Assembly: GCA_028708055.1 (NCBI GenBank)
Contig: JAQVZT010000069.1
Span: 1 to 7,467, forward strand
Direction of reading: 5' to 3'
DNA length: 7,467 nucleotides
DNA from: Methanothrix sp.
Lineage (GTDB): Archaea; Halobacteriota; Methanosarcinia; Methanotrichales; Methanotrichaceae
The position numbers and the translations under genes were made by a program. Of the stretch, positions 1 to 5,952 are shown piece after piece. The notes beneath the pieces were generated by a model that saw nothing but the letters and a program-made list of their open reading frames with translations, did not search any database and was not told the origin of the DNA. Within the stretch, counting starts at the first letter, position 1. Each line of letters opens with the position of its first letter.

Positions 1-137
1 AAAAGAAATGGACCGCTCTTGCCTCGCAAGGGGATCTGTTCGAAGGGAATGCGACTGCCGGAAAAGGCGATCTGCTGGTCTTAGGGAAATTTAAGGGTGC
101 AGAGTGGGATGGACTGGCGAGATATGCGGCTCGATAG
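1..137 (+). CDS. C-terminal end of an unrecognised protein (5' partial)
   Basis: Reading from base 3, the frame stays open for 44 codons and stops with TAG at 135-137. The other two plus frames stop earlier (TAG at about 82, TAA at about 91). The tail has a protein-like composition (it includes GDLLVLGKFKGAEWDGLARY and ends ARYAAR) and no membrane segment. The gene starts outside the window, so neither its length nor its domains can be judged, and I do not recognise the family from the tail. The stop is followed about 60 bases later by a T5 run (199-203) that could serve as an archaeal transcript end. The gene points toward the acetate transporter gene (convergent), so it is not in that operon. 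Confidence is for a coding end being present, not for any function. Confidence 0.6.
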   Translation, partial: KKWTALASQGDLFEGNATAGKGDLLVLGKFKGAEWDGLARYAAR

Positions 138-259
138 TCTCTCTGTTCCTTCGTGCTCCTGAATGGGCAGAGCATCCTGATTTATCGAGCTGCTCTTATT
201 TTTCCACGGGAGGAAATTCAAAGCAGCCTGCGATTACTGATTACTAACGTGGCCTGCGG

Positions 260-311
260 GCCCTGCGCAAAGCCGCATTGCCCTCCCAATTCAGGTTCGA
301 CTTTGCAGGGC
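260..311. repeat. Bulged inverted repeat (possible RNA hairpin)
   Basis: GCCCTGC at 260-266, a two-base bulge (GC, 267-268) and AAAG at 269-272 are complementary to CTTT at 301-304 and GCAGGGC at 305-311. This gives 11 pairs around a 28-base loop. It is followed after four bases by a second perfect palindrome. Its position between convergent genes fits a transcript-end structure or a small RNA. Strand and function cannot be told from the sequence. Confidence 0.45.
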
Positions 312-315
312 TAAA

Positions 316-329
316 AAGCTGATCAGCTT
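316..329. repeat. 14-base perfect palindrome
   Basis: AAGCTGATCAGCTT is its own reverse complement. As RNA it would form a 5-pair stem with a GATC loop; as DNA it is a typical size for a dimeric-protein site. It is in a convergent gap with no nearby promoter, so a structural or termination role is more likely than an operator. Confidence 0.4.
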
Positions 330-401
330 GGTGGCCAAAACAGCGATTGAATTTAACGATCAATTCGGCAGGTATTCTCTGCCTCGTAGCATAAATGCAA
401 G

Positions 402-436
402 AAAAAGGAATACTGAAGATCCCAAAATGAGGATCT
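402..436 (-). terminator. Probable transcript end of the acetate transporter gene
   Basis: On the minus strand, starting about 32 bases past the transporter stop, AGATCC and GGATCT (431-436 and 417-422) can form a 6-pair stem with an 8-base loop. A T5 run (complement of 402-406) follows. Archaeal termination depends mainly on T-tracts, so the hairpin may be incidental. Confidence 0.35.
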
Positions 437-468
437 CCTAATGGATCATCTAAATTATGTCAGCTTCT

Positions 469-1068
469 CTATACCGGGCCGAGGGGTGCTACAACTTTCT
501 TGTACACCTCATTGAGGACCTGGGCCAGTGCGGCATAGATGGCGGACAGCCCGCAGATTATTCCCTCATATCCTGCCAGGGATCCAATTGCAGCGCTCCC
601 CAGATAGTCTCTTGCGGCAAGCAAGAAGAACAGGATGGTCAGCGAGAGGAAGACGAACTGCAGGGCTCTGTTGATCCGCAGGGTTCCAATGAACATGAAG
701 AAGGTAAAGAGTCCCCACATGAAGAAGTAAGCTGCAAAGGCAGGCTTTGATGTGGCCTGGGCAAGCCCTAGCGTTGGCAGGAAGATCAGAGCTACCAGTG
801 AGAGCCAGAACAGTCCGTAGGATGTGAAGGCGGTGGTTCCAAAGGTGTTGTTCTTTTTCCATTCCATTATTCCTGCAATAATCTGGGCGAGGCCTCCGTA
901 GAATATTCCCATAGCCAGGATCATTGAGTTTAGCTCGTAGTAGCCGGCATTGTGGATATTCAGCAGTACCGTGGTCAGTCCAAAGCCAAGCAGACCGAGA
1001 GGCGCCGGATTAGCGGTAGTGTCTTTGAGGATTAGAGTTTCCGTATTTTGTTTCCTCGTTTCTTGCAT
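469..1068 (-). CDS. Acetate uptake transporter, GPR1/FUN34/YaaH (AceTr/SatP) family
   Basis: This is a small integral membrane protein of the inner membrane, expected to move acetate (and perhaps succinate) with protons; bacterial SatP forms hexameric channels. The 199 residues match the usual family length, and E. coli SatP is 188. The family signature NPAPLGLLGF lies at residues 20-29. A second conserved block, YGGLAQIIAGIMEW, is at 57-70, then FGTTAFTSYGLFW at 76-88, GTLR at 128-131 and a C-terminal LNE at 185-187. Six hydrophobic segments can be seen, roughly at 22-40, 45-67, 80-103, 110-129, 134-152 and 161-184. The ATG has an AGGAGG ribosome binding site 10 bases upstream (complement of 1079-1084). 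A TATA-like box sits near 1129-1136. The gene is monocistronic. In an acetate-using methanogen it would feed acetyl-CoA synthetase. The specific substrate is inferred from the family, not from this sequence. Confidence 0.93.
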   Translation of the reverse strand: MQETRKQNTETLILKDTTANPAPLGLLGFGLTTVLLNIHNAGYYELNSMILAMGIFYGGLAQIIAGIMEWKKNNTFGTTAFTSYGLFWLSLVALIFLPTLGLAQATSKPAFAAYFFMWGLFTFFMFIGTLRINRALQFVFLSLTILFFLLAARDYLGSAAIGSLAGYEGIICGLSAIYAALAQVLNEVYKKVVAPLGPV

Positions 1069-1128
1069 AGTCTTATTTCCTCCTGAATTCCAGTTGGAAC
1101 GGTCTTATTATTAAATTGTTGCTCTAAA

Positions 1129-1136
1129 CATATAAA
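1129..1136 (-). promoter_or_regulatory. TATA-like box for the acetate transporter gene
   Basis: On the minus strand the sequence reads TTTATATG inside an AT-rich stretch. With the usual archaeal spacing of about 25 bases, transcription would begin near 1104, giving a leader of about 35-40 bases that retains the AGGAGG site. Confidence 0.4.
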
Positions 1137-1592
1137 TTATTAATGATGTTAAATGTTGTGATAAATTTTTAATGAGAAATCTTTTTGTCAAGTAATTATA
1201 TGCGCTTTATCAAAAAACGGTACGAACAGAGTGCATCTATTCTTATCGATGCTTACACATCCAGCGTTATTCCTAATTGGCGGATGCCTCTTATATTTTT
1301 TGTGATCTCTTAAAATGGCAGTAATTCGCGGCATTCTACAGCTTTATTGCTGAAGGGCGCCGGCAATCTAGCACATATGATTCTGTGGTATCCTTCAATT
1401 CGTCCAGTTTAATCCGGCGGTCCTTTCGTTTCAAACATATTGCATTATTTTAGAATCAGTAAGCATTCGCTAACTAGAGGACCGATGTTTTATGTTATGA
1501 TATTTTTTTATCTCAGTCATTTTTCAATCAGATGGGTTGGAATGGCGATAGAAATCATGGAAATGAAATTTTCTGCACGTTATACAGTAAAA

Positions 1593-1600
1593 TTTATATA
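1593..1600 (+). promoter_or_regulatory. TATA-like box upstream of yjbQ
   Basis: TTTATATA matches the archaeal TATA consensus well. The predicted start of transcription is near 1620-1625. That gives a leader of about 135 bases to the ATG at 1758, or about 45 to the ATG at 1668, so this box alone does not settle the translation start. Confidence 0.4.
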
Positions 1601-1757
1601 TGATCAACGATAGGTTATCCTTGGATCCGGGATTTCTTAGCAATTTTATGTCATCCATCCCCTCGAGATGAATATACCCGGGTCCTTCCCCTTTGATGCT
1701 CAAATCGAACAACTTAAATCTGCTTCATTGGAGACATATCATTTTGAGGATATTACA

Positions 1758-2150
1758 ATGATCGAGATTGAAAGCCACAAATCGGTTGATGTCATTGATA
1801 TCACCGATCAGGTAGATCGGGCCCTGAGGGAGAGCGGAGTAGATAACGGGATAATGCTTGTCTATTCCCTTCATACGACCACTGGACTTGTCATCAATGA
1901 GGCTGATAATGCATTGATAAACGATATCCTCGGCCTTCTGCAGAGGATTGTCCCTCAAGGGGCAGGCTACCAGCATGATAGGGGAGACGGCAATGCTCAT
2001 GCTCATCTGCAGGCCACGCTTCTTGGAAATAGCCTTATGATTCCCGTTGAGAAGAGGAAACTGGTTATGGGGATCTGGCAGAGGATCCTTTTCTTCGAAT
2101 TGGATGGCCCGAGAAAGAGAAGAGTATTTGTGAGGGCACTGCCAAACTAA
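1758..2150 (+). CDS. yjbQ: YjbQ / UPF0047 family protein
   Basis: This is a small cytoplasmic protein of a family found in all three domains of life. Members are often named 'secondary thiamine-phosphate synthase' because E. coli YjbQ has weak activity of that kind; the true role is unsettled. With the ATG at 1758 it has 130 residues, close to the family norm. The conserved blocks are IDITDQV (13-19), SLHTTTGLVINE (37-48), HD (73-74), GNAHAHL (78-84), LLGNS (88-92), W107-Q108 and DGPRKRR (116-122). His39, His73, His81 and His83 are the likely metal or active-site histidines. An in-frame ATG at 1668 would add 30 residues, but those have no family match that I can see and no ribosome binding site, whereas 1758 has GAGG 8 bases upstream. 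The gene converges on ilvE. Family membership is secure; function is not. Confidence 0.9.
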   Translation: MIEIESHKSVDVIDITDQVDRALRESGVDNGIMLVYSLHTTTGLVINEADNALINDILGLLQRIVPQGAGYQHDRGDGNAHAHLQATLLGNSLMIPVEKRKLVMGIWQRILFFELDGPRKRRVFVRALPN

Positions 2151-2161
2151 AAAGCGAAAAA
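2149..2161 (-). terminator. T-tract transcript end for ilvE
   Basis: The minus strand reads TTTTTCGCTTTTT starting about 37 bases after the ilvE stop, a good archaeal T-tract terminator. It overlaps the TAA of the convergent yjbQ gene, so the ilvE transcript probably covers the yjbQ stop codon. Confidence 0.45.
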
Positions 2162-2198
2162 GGATGAGGGCTAAATCCCCCGGTCTATACTATCTAGA

Positions 2199-3071
2199 CT
2201 ATTTGTATATGGGTGAGCCCGTGGAATTGGCAAGCACTCTGAAGGCCGCCATGAGGTCCTTTGTCACCGGTCCGGGCTTGCCGTTTCCGACCTCCCTGCC
2301 GTCGACCTTGGTAACGGGTGCAACCTCTGCTGCGGTTCCCGTAACGAAAACTTCGTCCGCAGTATAGAGGTCAAACAGTCCCATATCGCTCTCAAAGAGA
2401 TCATAGCCGCGAGCGGCAGCTAACTCCATTACTGCGTCCCTGGTTATGCCTTTGAGGTTGTTTATCGTGTGGGGGGTGCGGATCTTTCCGCCTTTAACGA
2501 CGAATATGTTGTCTCCGCTTCCCTCTGACAGCAGTCCGTTTGAGTCGAGGATTATGGCCTCGTTTCCGCCTTTGATGTTGGCCTCGATCTTTGCCAGGAT
2601 ATTGTTCAGATAATTGAGGCTCTTGATATTGGGTGGCACCGCGTCCGGAGCATTTCTGCGTACTGAGACGGATATGGCCGTAAGTCCAACCTCATAGAGG
2701 TCTCCGTACATTGCGCCCCACTCTACGGCGATGATGATGACTGAGGGAATGCTGCACTTATTGGGGTCCAATCCCAGGTCGCCATAGCCACGGGTGACGA
2801 TGGGCCGGATGTATGCATCACGAAGCTTATTTTTTCTCAGTGTCTCAAGGATTGCCTCGCACATCTCCTCCTCGCTCATGGGAACGCAGAGCAGAATAGC
2901 TTTTGCCGAATCAAAGAGCCTTCTCACATGGTCTTCGAGCCGGAAGACGCGCCCTCCATAGGCTCTAATCCCCTCGAAGACCCCGTCTCCATAGAGAAAT
3001 CCGTGATCAAAGACCGAAACCGCAGCCTGTTCCGCCGGAACAAACTTTCCGTTAAGATAAATTAAGCTCAT
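2199..3071 (-). CDS. ilvE: Branched-chain amino acid aminotransferase
   Basis: This is a PLP-dependent fold-type IV transaminase. It catalyses the last step in making valine, leucine and isoleucine, moving an amino group from glutamate to the branched 2-oxo acids in the cytoplasm. Its 290 residues are close to archaeal and bacterial IlvE (about 290-310). The N-terminal block FDHGFLYGDGVFEGIR is at 21-36. The PLP lysine is Lys150 in NIKSLNYLNN. The phosphate/cofactor-binding block LLSEGSGDNIF is at 180-190 with Glu183, and GTAAEVAPV is at 245-253. The ATG has GAGGG upstream with about 6 bases between (complement of 3078-3082). The gene is divergent from ribH and convergent with yjbQ, so it appears to be transcribed alone. 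D-amino-acid transaminase is the main alternative in this fold, but the overall pattern fits IlvE better. Confidence 0.93.
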   Translation of the reverse strand: MSLIYLNGKFVPAEQAAVSVFDHGFLYGDGVFEGIRAYGGRVFRLEDHVRRLFDSAKAILLCVPMSEEEMCEAILETLRKNKLRDAYIRPIVTRGYGDLGLDPNKCSIPSVIIIAVEWGAMYGDLYEVGLTAISVSVRRNAPDAVPPNIKSLNYLNNILAKIEANIKGGNEAIILDSNGLLSEGSGDNIFVVKGGKIRTPHTINNLKGITRDAVMELAAARGYDLFESDMGLFDLYTADEVFVTGTAAEVAPVTKVDGREVGNGKPGPVTKDLMAAFRVLANSTGSPIYK

Positions 3072-3127
3072 ATGGCACCCTCGTCATCGGACAATTGCTG
3101 AGGATAAATGCGTTTTGATTGCAGAGT

Positions 3128-3161
3128 GATTTAATTGCGGAATGAATCGATGGGTTTATTA
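3128..3161. promoter_or_regulatory. Candidate divergent promoter boxes, ilvE and ribH
   Basis: The 137-base gap between ilvE and ribH contains AATTAAATC on the minus strand (near 3128-3136), which would place the ilvE start near 3104. It also contains TTTATTA on the plus strand (3155-3161), which would place the ribH start near 3183 with a leader of about 25 bases. Both matches are modest. I see no riboswitch fold. Confidence 0.3.
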
Positions 3162-3208
3162 GCCAGGGACGGAAGCATGAAGGCTACTTTCTACGGGGTT
3201 GGCAGCTT

Positions 3209-3619
3209 ATGGCAAGACTTGGTTTCGTGATCTCGGAGTTCAATAGGGACATCACCTATCAGATGGAGCTTTTAGGCAGAGAGCATGCCCGGTTCCTTGG
3301 AGCAGAGATTGTTGCAGTCGTTTATGTTCCCGGCGTTTATGATATGCCCTTCATGGTCAAGAAGCTGCTTTGTCGCGAAGATATCGATGCAGTGGTGACA
3401 ATCGGCTGCGTAATTCAGGGGGAGACGGCCCATGATGAAATCGTTGTCTCCCAGGCGGCCCGAAAGCTGATGGATCTATCCCTTGAGTTCAATAAGCCCG
3501 TAACTCTCGGCATCACCGGACCCAAGATGTCCCGGCCCGATGCTCACAAGAGGGTGGACTATTCCAAACGGGCGGTTGAGGCGGCAGTCAAGCTCTTGAA
3601 GAACGCTGAGGGGGTATAG
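3209..3619 (+). CDS. ribH: 6,7-dimethyl-8-ribityllumazine synthase
   Basis: This enzyme condenses 5-amino-6-ribitylaminouracil with 3,4-dihydroxybutanone 4-phosphate to give the lumazine precursor of riboflavin. In methanogens that pathway also supplies FMN and the deazaflavin branch toward F420. The 136 residues fit archaeal RibH (about 135-145). The N-terminal substrate loop is ISEFNRDIT at 8-16, with Phe11 in the ring-stacking position. The archaeal form PGVYDMP is at 41-47, where bacteria usually have GAFEIP. TIGCVIQGETAHDEIV at 64-79 holds the proton-transferring His75. TGPKMSRPDA near the C-terminus is the last conserved loop. Assembly into pentamers or icosahedra is known for the family. 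No in-frame start lies just upstream of 3209, and its ribosome binding site is weak. It forms an operon with the aminotransferase four bases downstream. Confidence 0.95.
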   Translation: MARLGFVISEFNRDITYQMELLGREHARFLGAEIVAVVYVPGVYDMPFMVKKLLCREDIDAVVTIGCVIQGETAHDEIVVSQAARKLMDLSLEFNKPVTLGITGPKMSRPDAHKRVDYSKRAVEAAVKLLKNAEGV

Positions 3620-3623
3620 CGGC

Positions 3624-4760
3624 GTGGTCTCTCTCCGAATGGCCTCCATTCATGAATCGACTACCCTGAAGATATCCGCTATGGCCAAAAAGCTGGCAGC
3701 AAGCGGCCAGGATATCATCGACATGGGTGTTGGTGAACCTGATTTTGATACTCCCAAGCATATTGTCGAGGCGGGATGCAGCTCTATCAAAAATGGCGAG
3801 ACGCGCTATGCTCCAACCGCAGGAATTCCAGAGCTGCGGCAGGCTATTGCCGAAAAGCTCTGCAGGGAAAATTCCCTCAATTTAACCGCAGATGATGTAG
3901 TGGTAACTCCCGGTGCCAAGATGGCCGTGTTTGCCGCAATTCAGGCGCTTCTCTCGGAAGGGGATGAATGTCTTCTCATCGGCCCTTCCTGGGTGAGCTA
4001 TGAGCCCTGCGTAACCTTTGCCGGAGGTCGGGTGGCCTGGGGAAGCGTGGACAGCAATTTCATGCCTCAGAATCTTTCGGAAAGCATCAACTCCCGGACC
4101 AAGCTCATCATTGTGAACTCTCCTTCCAATCCCACCGGATCCGTGTTCGATCGCAGGGTTCTGGAAGAGATTCGTGATCTGGCTGTGGATCATAATCTGT
4201 CTGTCATCTCCGACGAGATCTATGAAAAGATAATTTATGATCACGATCACGTCAGCATTGGCTCAATGGCGGGAATGGCGGATAGAACTGTCACCATTAA
4301 TGGTTTCTCCAAGGCCTATGCCATGACTGGGTGGCGTTTGGGCTACCTTGCCGGTCCCAAGGAACCCATGAAGTGGGTGATCAGATTGCTCTCTCACTCC
4401 GTATCCCAGGCAACGACATTTGTGCAGCGTGCAGGGCTTGTTGCCATGAAGGGGCCGCAGGATGATGTGGGAAATATGGTGAAGGAGTTTCAGGTTCGTC
4501 GCGATATGCTGATCGCTGGCCTCAAGGACCTAGGAATATCATGCAGCGTGCCTGGCGGGGCTTTCTATCTCTTTCCGGATGTATCTGCGATGGGTGGAGG
4601 AGATGCTTTTGCAGATAGGCTGCTTAAGGAGGCTCTTATTGCGGCCACTCCGGGATCAGCCTTTGGGCCAGGTGGCGCAGACCATATTCGTCTCTCTTAT
4701 GCTACATCTCAGAGTCGAATAAAGCAATCTCTGGAACGGATAGAGAAGATTGTGAAATAG
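3624..4760 (+). CDS. Class I pyridoxal-phosphate aminotransferase (aspartate aminotransferase type)
   Basis: This is a cytoplasmic PLP-dependent fold-type I transaminase of the AspB/PatA-like group; aspartate with 2-oxoglutarate is the likeliest pair. It has 378 residues, typical for the group. Motifs in order: GVGEPDFDTP (35-44), Tyr62 in TRYAPTAG, TPGAKMA (95-101), NSPSNPTG (165-172) with Asn169, SDEIYE (196-201) with Asp197 and Tyr200, and NGFSKAYAMTGWRLGY (226-241) with the PLP lysine Lys230 and Arg238. Arg356 in HIRLSY is the usual carboxylate-binding arginine. The start is GTG at 3624, four bases after the ribH stop. Its ribosome binding site (GAGGGGGT, 3608-3615) lies inside the end of ribH. 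An ATG at codon 6 (3639) is an alternative. The operon is closed by a T-tract at 4773-4779. Substrate choice (aspartate, aromatic, alanine or another) cannot be read from sequence alone. Confidence 0.9.
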   Translation: MVSLRMASIHESTTLKISAMAKKLAASGQDIIDMGVGEPDFDTPKHIVEAGCSSIKNGETRYAPTAGIPELRQAIAEKLCRENSLNLTADDVVVTPGAKMAVFAAIQALLSEGDECLLIGPSWVSYEPCVTFAGGRVAWGSVDSNFMPQNLSESINSRTKLIIVNSPSNPTGSVFDRRVLEEIRDLAVDHNLSVISDEIYEKIIYDHDHVSIGSMAGMADRTVTINGFSKAYAMTGWRLGYLAGPKEPMKWVIRLLSHSVSQATTFVQRAGLVAMKGPQDDVGNMVKEFQVRRDMLIAGLKDLGISCSVPGGAFYLFPDVSAMGGGDAFADRLLKEALIAATPGSAFGPGGADHIRLSYATSQSRIKQSLERIEKIVK

Positions 4761-4772
4761 AACGGAATAATC

Positions 4773-4779
4773 TTTTTTT
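4773..4779 (+). terminator. T-tract transcript end of the ribH operon
   Basis: A T7 run starts 12 bases after the aminotransferase stop, and AT-rich DNA follows. No strong hairpin precedes it, which is normal for archaeal T-tract termination. Confidence 0.4.
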
Positions 4780-4987
4780 GGTTCACTGATCTATCTGTGT
4801 TATGTAATTTGATTTATCTGGCGTTTTTAATGTATTGTTTTTCCAGATCAAAGTTAATCAAATGAATGTGGTTTATGCGAATCCATACCTACGGACCAGA
4901 TGGGTGGAGAATGGTTTAAATATTTATTTATTTAATAATCTACTCTTTTATTATTAATGGTTTCTATTGGAAATTGCACCAAAAGTG

Positions 4988-4995
4988 CTATATAG
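4988..4995 (+). promoter_or_regulatory. TATA-like box upstream of the small ORF
   Basis: CTATATAG would place a transcription start near 5015-5020, about 70 bases before the ATG at 5087. TTTAAATA at 4915-4922 is a less well placed alternative. Confidence 0.35.
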
Positions 4996-5086
4996 ATATG
5001 TTTGAACACAATATAGTGGTTTCATAAATAAGCACAAATCAGTCCAATTGCTGATTATGGATCTGCGTATGGGAGGGAATCAATTT

Positions 5087-5224
5087 ATGTCAGGACAGAG
5101 TGGCATATATGGCTACTATTATAAATCAGGATCAGGCGAAGCGCTATCGCCAGTAGCAGGCCTAAGCAGTGCTGCTTTCAGCTTTTTTGGCGAAAAGATA
5201 ATGCTCATCTGGTGGTGCCATTAA
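5087..5224 (+). CDS. Hypothetical small protein, 45 residues
   Basis: An ATG at 5087 opens 45 codons ending in TAA at 5222-5224. It has the best ribosome binding site in the right half of the window: GGGAGGG at 5071-5077, 9 bases before the ATG. The product starts MSGQSGIYGYYYKSGSG and ends FFGEKIMLIWWCH. It is rich in Gly, Ser and Tyr at the N-terminus and aromatic at the C-terminus. No signal peptide, clear membrane helix or known domain is visible, and I do not recognise it. The next gene starts one base after its stop, and that gene's weaker ribosome site (GGTGGTG, 5211-5217) lies inside this ORF, so translation of the two is probably coupled. It may be a real small protein or a leader ORF that helps ribosomes reach the secreted protein. 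The ribosome site and spacing are seen; function is unknown. Confidence 0.5.
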   Translation: MSGQSGIYGYYYKSGSGEALSPVAGLSSAAFSFFGEKIMLIWWCH

Positions 5225-5225
5225 T

Positions 5226-5846
5226 ATGATTAGTATCAAATTTGCTCTGTTATCATCTCTTATTTTGATCATTACCTTTACCGGTGCAGGTGCTGAAGAT
5301 CTGATATTCTGCGACTCAGTTCCGTTGAAGAATACAAATTGGGCTGATAACTTCACTTTGCCAAAATTCGACCCGGAAATGGGCGTATTAAAGGCGGTGG
5401 AAATAGACATAGATGTAAATATGACCTTGAATACCCGTGCTGAAAATCTGGACAAATCCAATTCAAGTTCTAGTATATCCTCTGCAGCTAAAAGCGAACT
5501 GGTTCTAATTCTACCCAATTCAGAGGAGATCAAAGCAAATGCATCTTTAGCGACCTCCAGAGATTTGCCGCCATTCGACGGAGTAAATGATTTTTCAGGT
5601 CCTTCTGGTTTAAACTTAACAGAATCAGCTTCAAGCGGAACGGCAAATTACAGGGTCCAGGATGTATCTGGCTTTGTTGCGGCTTCTCCCGGAGAGGTGC
5701 TTCATCTCCGAGGAGAACTGGGGGCCAGGCGAAGAACGGACTCCTCCAGTGGTGTTTCATCGAATTTTCGGATTTTAGCTGGTGCCAAAGTCTGCGTCTC
5801 ATACCTGTACGATGCAATGGCACGCGATAAAGGTGATAGAACGTGA
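5226..5846 (+). CDS. Secreted choice-of-anchor E domain protein without a visible anchor
   Basis: This is a 206-residue exported protein. Residues 1-23 form a signal peptide: Lys5, a hydrophobic core over 6-18 and a small-residue site GAGA before Glu24. The mature part is an anchor-E type beta domain with Cys29, Asn38-Trp39, LPKF at 45-48, GVLKAVE at 53-59, a Ser-rich stretch (SNSSSSISS, about 78-86), a 'spread-open' middle with PFDG and FSG, and a closing strand with AKVCVSY near 188-194. The two Cys (29 and the one in KVCV) may pair. Five N-x-S/T sequons are present (NFT, NMT, NSS, NAS, NLT). Such domains usually sit before a sorting signal or membrane helix, but here the C-terminus (ending DKGDRT) is polar and has none. 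The protein is paralogous to the N-terminal domain of the next gene. The domain assignment is by motif pattern and its molecular role is unknown. Confidence 0.8.
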   Translation: MISIKFALLSSLILIITFTGAGAEDLIFCDSVPLKNTNWADNFTLPKFDPEMGVLKAVEIDIDVNMTLNTRAENLDKSNSSSSISSAAKSELVLILPNSEEIKANASLATSRDLPPFDGVNDFSGPSGLNLTESASSGTANYRVQDVSGFVAASPGEVLHLRGELGARRRTDSSSGVSSNFRILAGAKVCVSYLYDAMARDKGDRT

Positions 5847-5870
5847 TTTTATTTAATTTTAATTGCTTTT
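5847..5870 (+). terminator. T-rich stretch after the first anchor-E gene
   Basis: Three runs of four T and one of three T follow directly after the TGA. They could end or weaken the transcript before the second anchor-E gene 106 bases downstream, but the runs are short, so read-through is as likely. Confidence 0.25.
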
Positions 5871-5952
5871 GTCATAAAATAGATACCTATGGATGTCTGA
5901 TTAGATCGAAGGCGGCTAAGGATATTGATAGGATTCCTCCAGGGGGGCATTG

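Larger units (their letters stand above)
138..468. other. Convergent intergenic region with inverted repeats
   Basis: No gene is supported in these 331 bases. They lie between the 3' ends of two convergent genes. They contain a bulged inverted repeat (260-272 with 301-311), a 14-base perfect palindrome (316-329), a tandem GATTACT pair (232-245), a T5 run at 199-203 usable by the upstream plus gene, and a small hairpin plus T-tract on the minus strand (402-436) that probably ends the transporter transcript. I found no start codon with a ribosome binding site that opens more than a few codons. Confidence 0.7.
1069..1757. other. Long AT-rich divergent intergenic region
   Basis: About 690 bases lie between the transporter start and the chosen yjbQ start (about 600 if yjbQ began at 1668). 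Short open frames inside it (for example 12 and 23 codons) have no ribosome binding site. It holds TATA-like boxes facing both ways (1129-1136 minus, 1593-1600 plus), and a distant CGCCGG (1358-1363) / CCGGCG (1414-1419) inverted pair with a 50-base loop. I see no tRNA, CRISPR or mobile element. It is unusually long beside the other gaps here, so an unseen small RNA or decayed sequence is possible. Confidence 0.6.
4761..5086. other. AT-rich intergenic region before the surface-protein genes
   Basis: No supported gene. After the T7 run the region is strongly AT-rich. It has a TATA-like TTTAAATA (4915-4922) and a second box, CTATATAG (4988-4995). A 31-codon frame (4862-4957) has no ribosome binding site and an AT-driven composition, so I do not call it. 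The region most likely holds the promoter of the small ORF and anchor-E genes that follow. Confidence 0.6.

Noticed and set aside
260..311. tRNA-like pattern: 7-pair outer arms with GGTTCGA near the 3' arm
   Set aside because: The span is only 52 bases, the T-arm around TTCGA does not pair, and there is no D-arm or anticodon arm.
457..862. Open frames on both strands inside the acetate transporter gene
   Set aside because: The transporter frame has clear family motifs over its whole length; these frames have low-complexity or basic products with no domain.
1358..1419. CGCCGG / CCGGCG inverted pair
   Set aside because: Only six pairs with a 50-base loop; likely chance.
1524..1712. Minus-strand open frame of 62 codons
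   Set aside because: It needs a TTG start, has no ribosome site, has AT-driven composition and overlaps the yjbQ promoter and leader.
3177..3230. 17-residue ORF overlapping the ribH start in another frame
   Set aside because: Short, with only a loose GGGACGG upstream, and no sign of a leader-peptide composition.
3882..4250. Minus-strand frame of 122 codons within the aminotransferase gene
   Set aside because: It lies opposite conserved aminotransferase motifs and has no recognisable product.
4862..4957. 31-codon ORF in the AT-rich gap
   Set aside because: No ribosome site, and its second half is Tyr/Leu/Phe/Asn runs expected from AT-rich DNA.
5162..5823. Minus-strand frames opposite the first anchor-E gene
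   Set aside because: The plus frame has a signal peptide, ribosome site and a paralogue; the minus frames have none of these.
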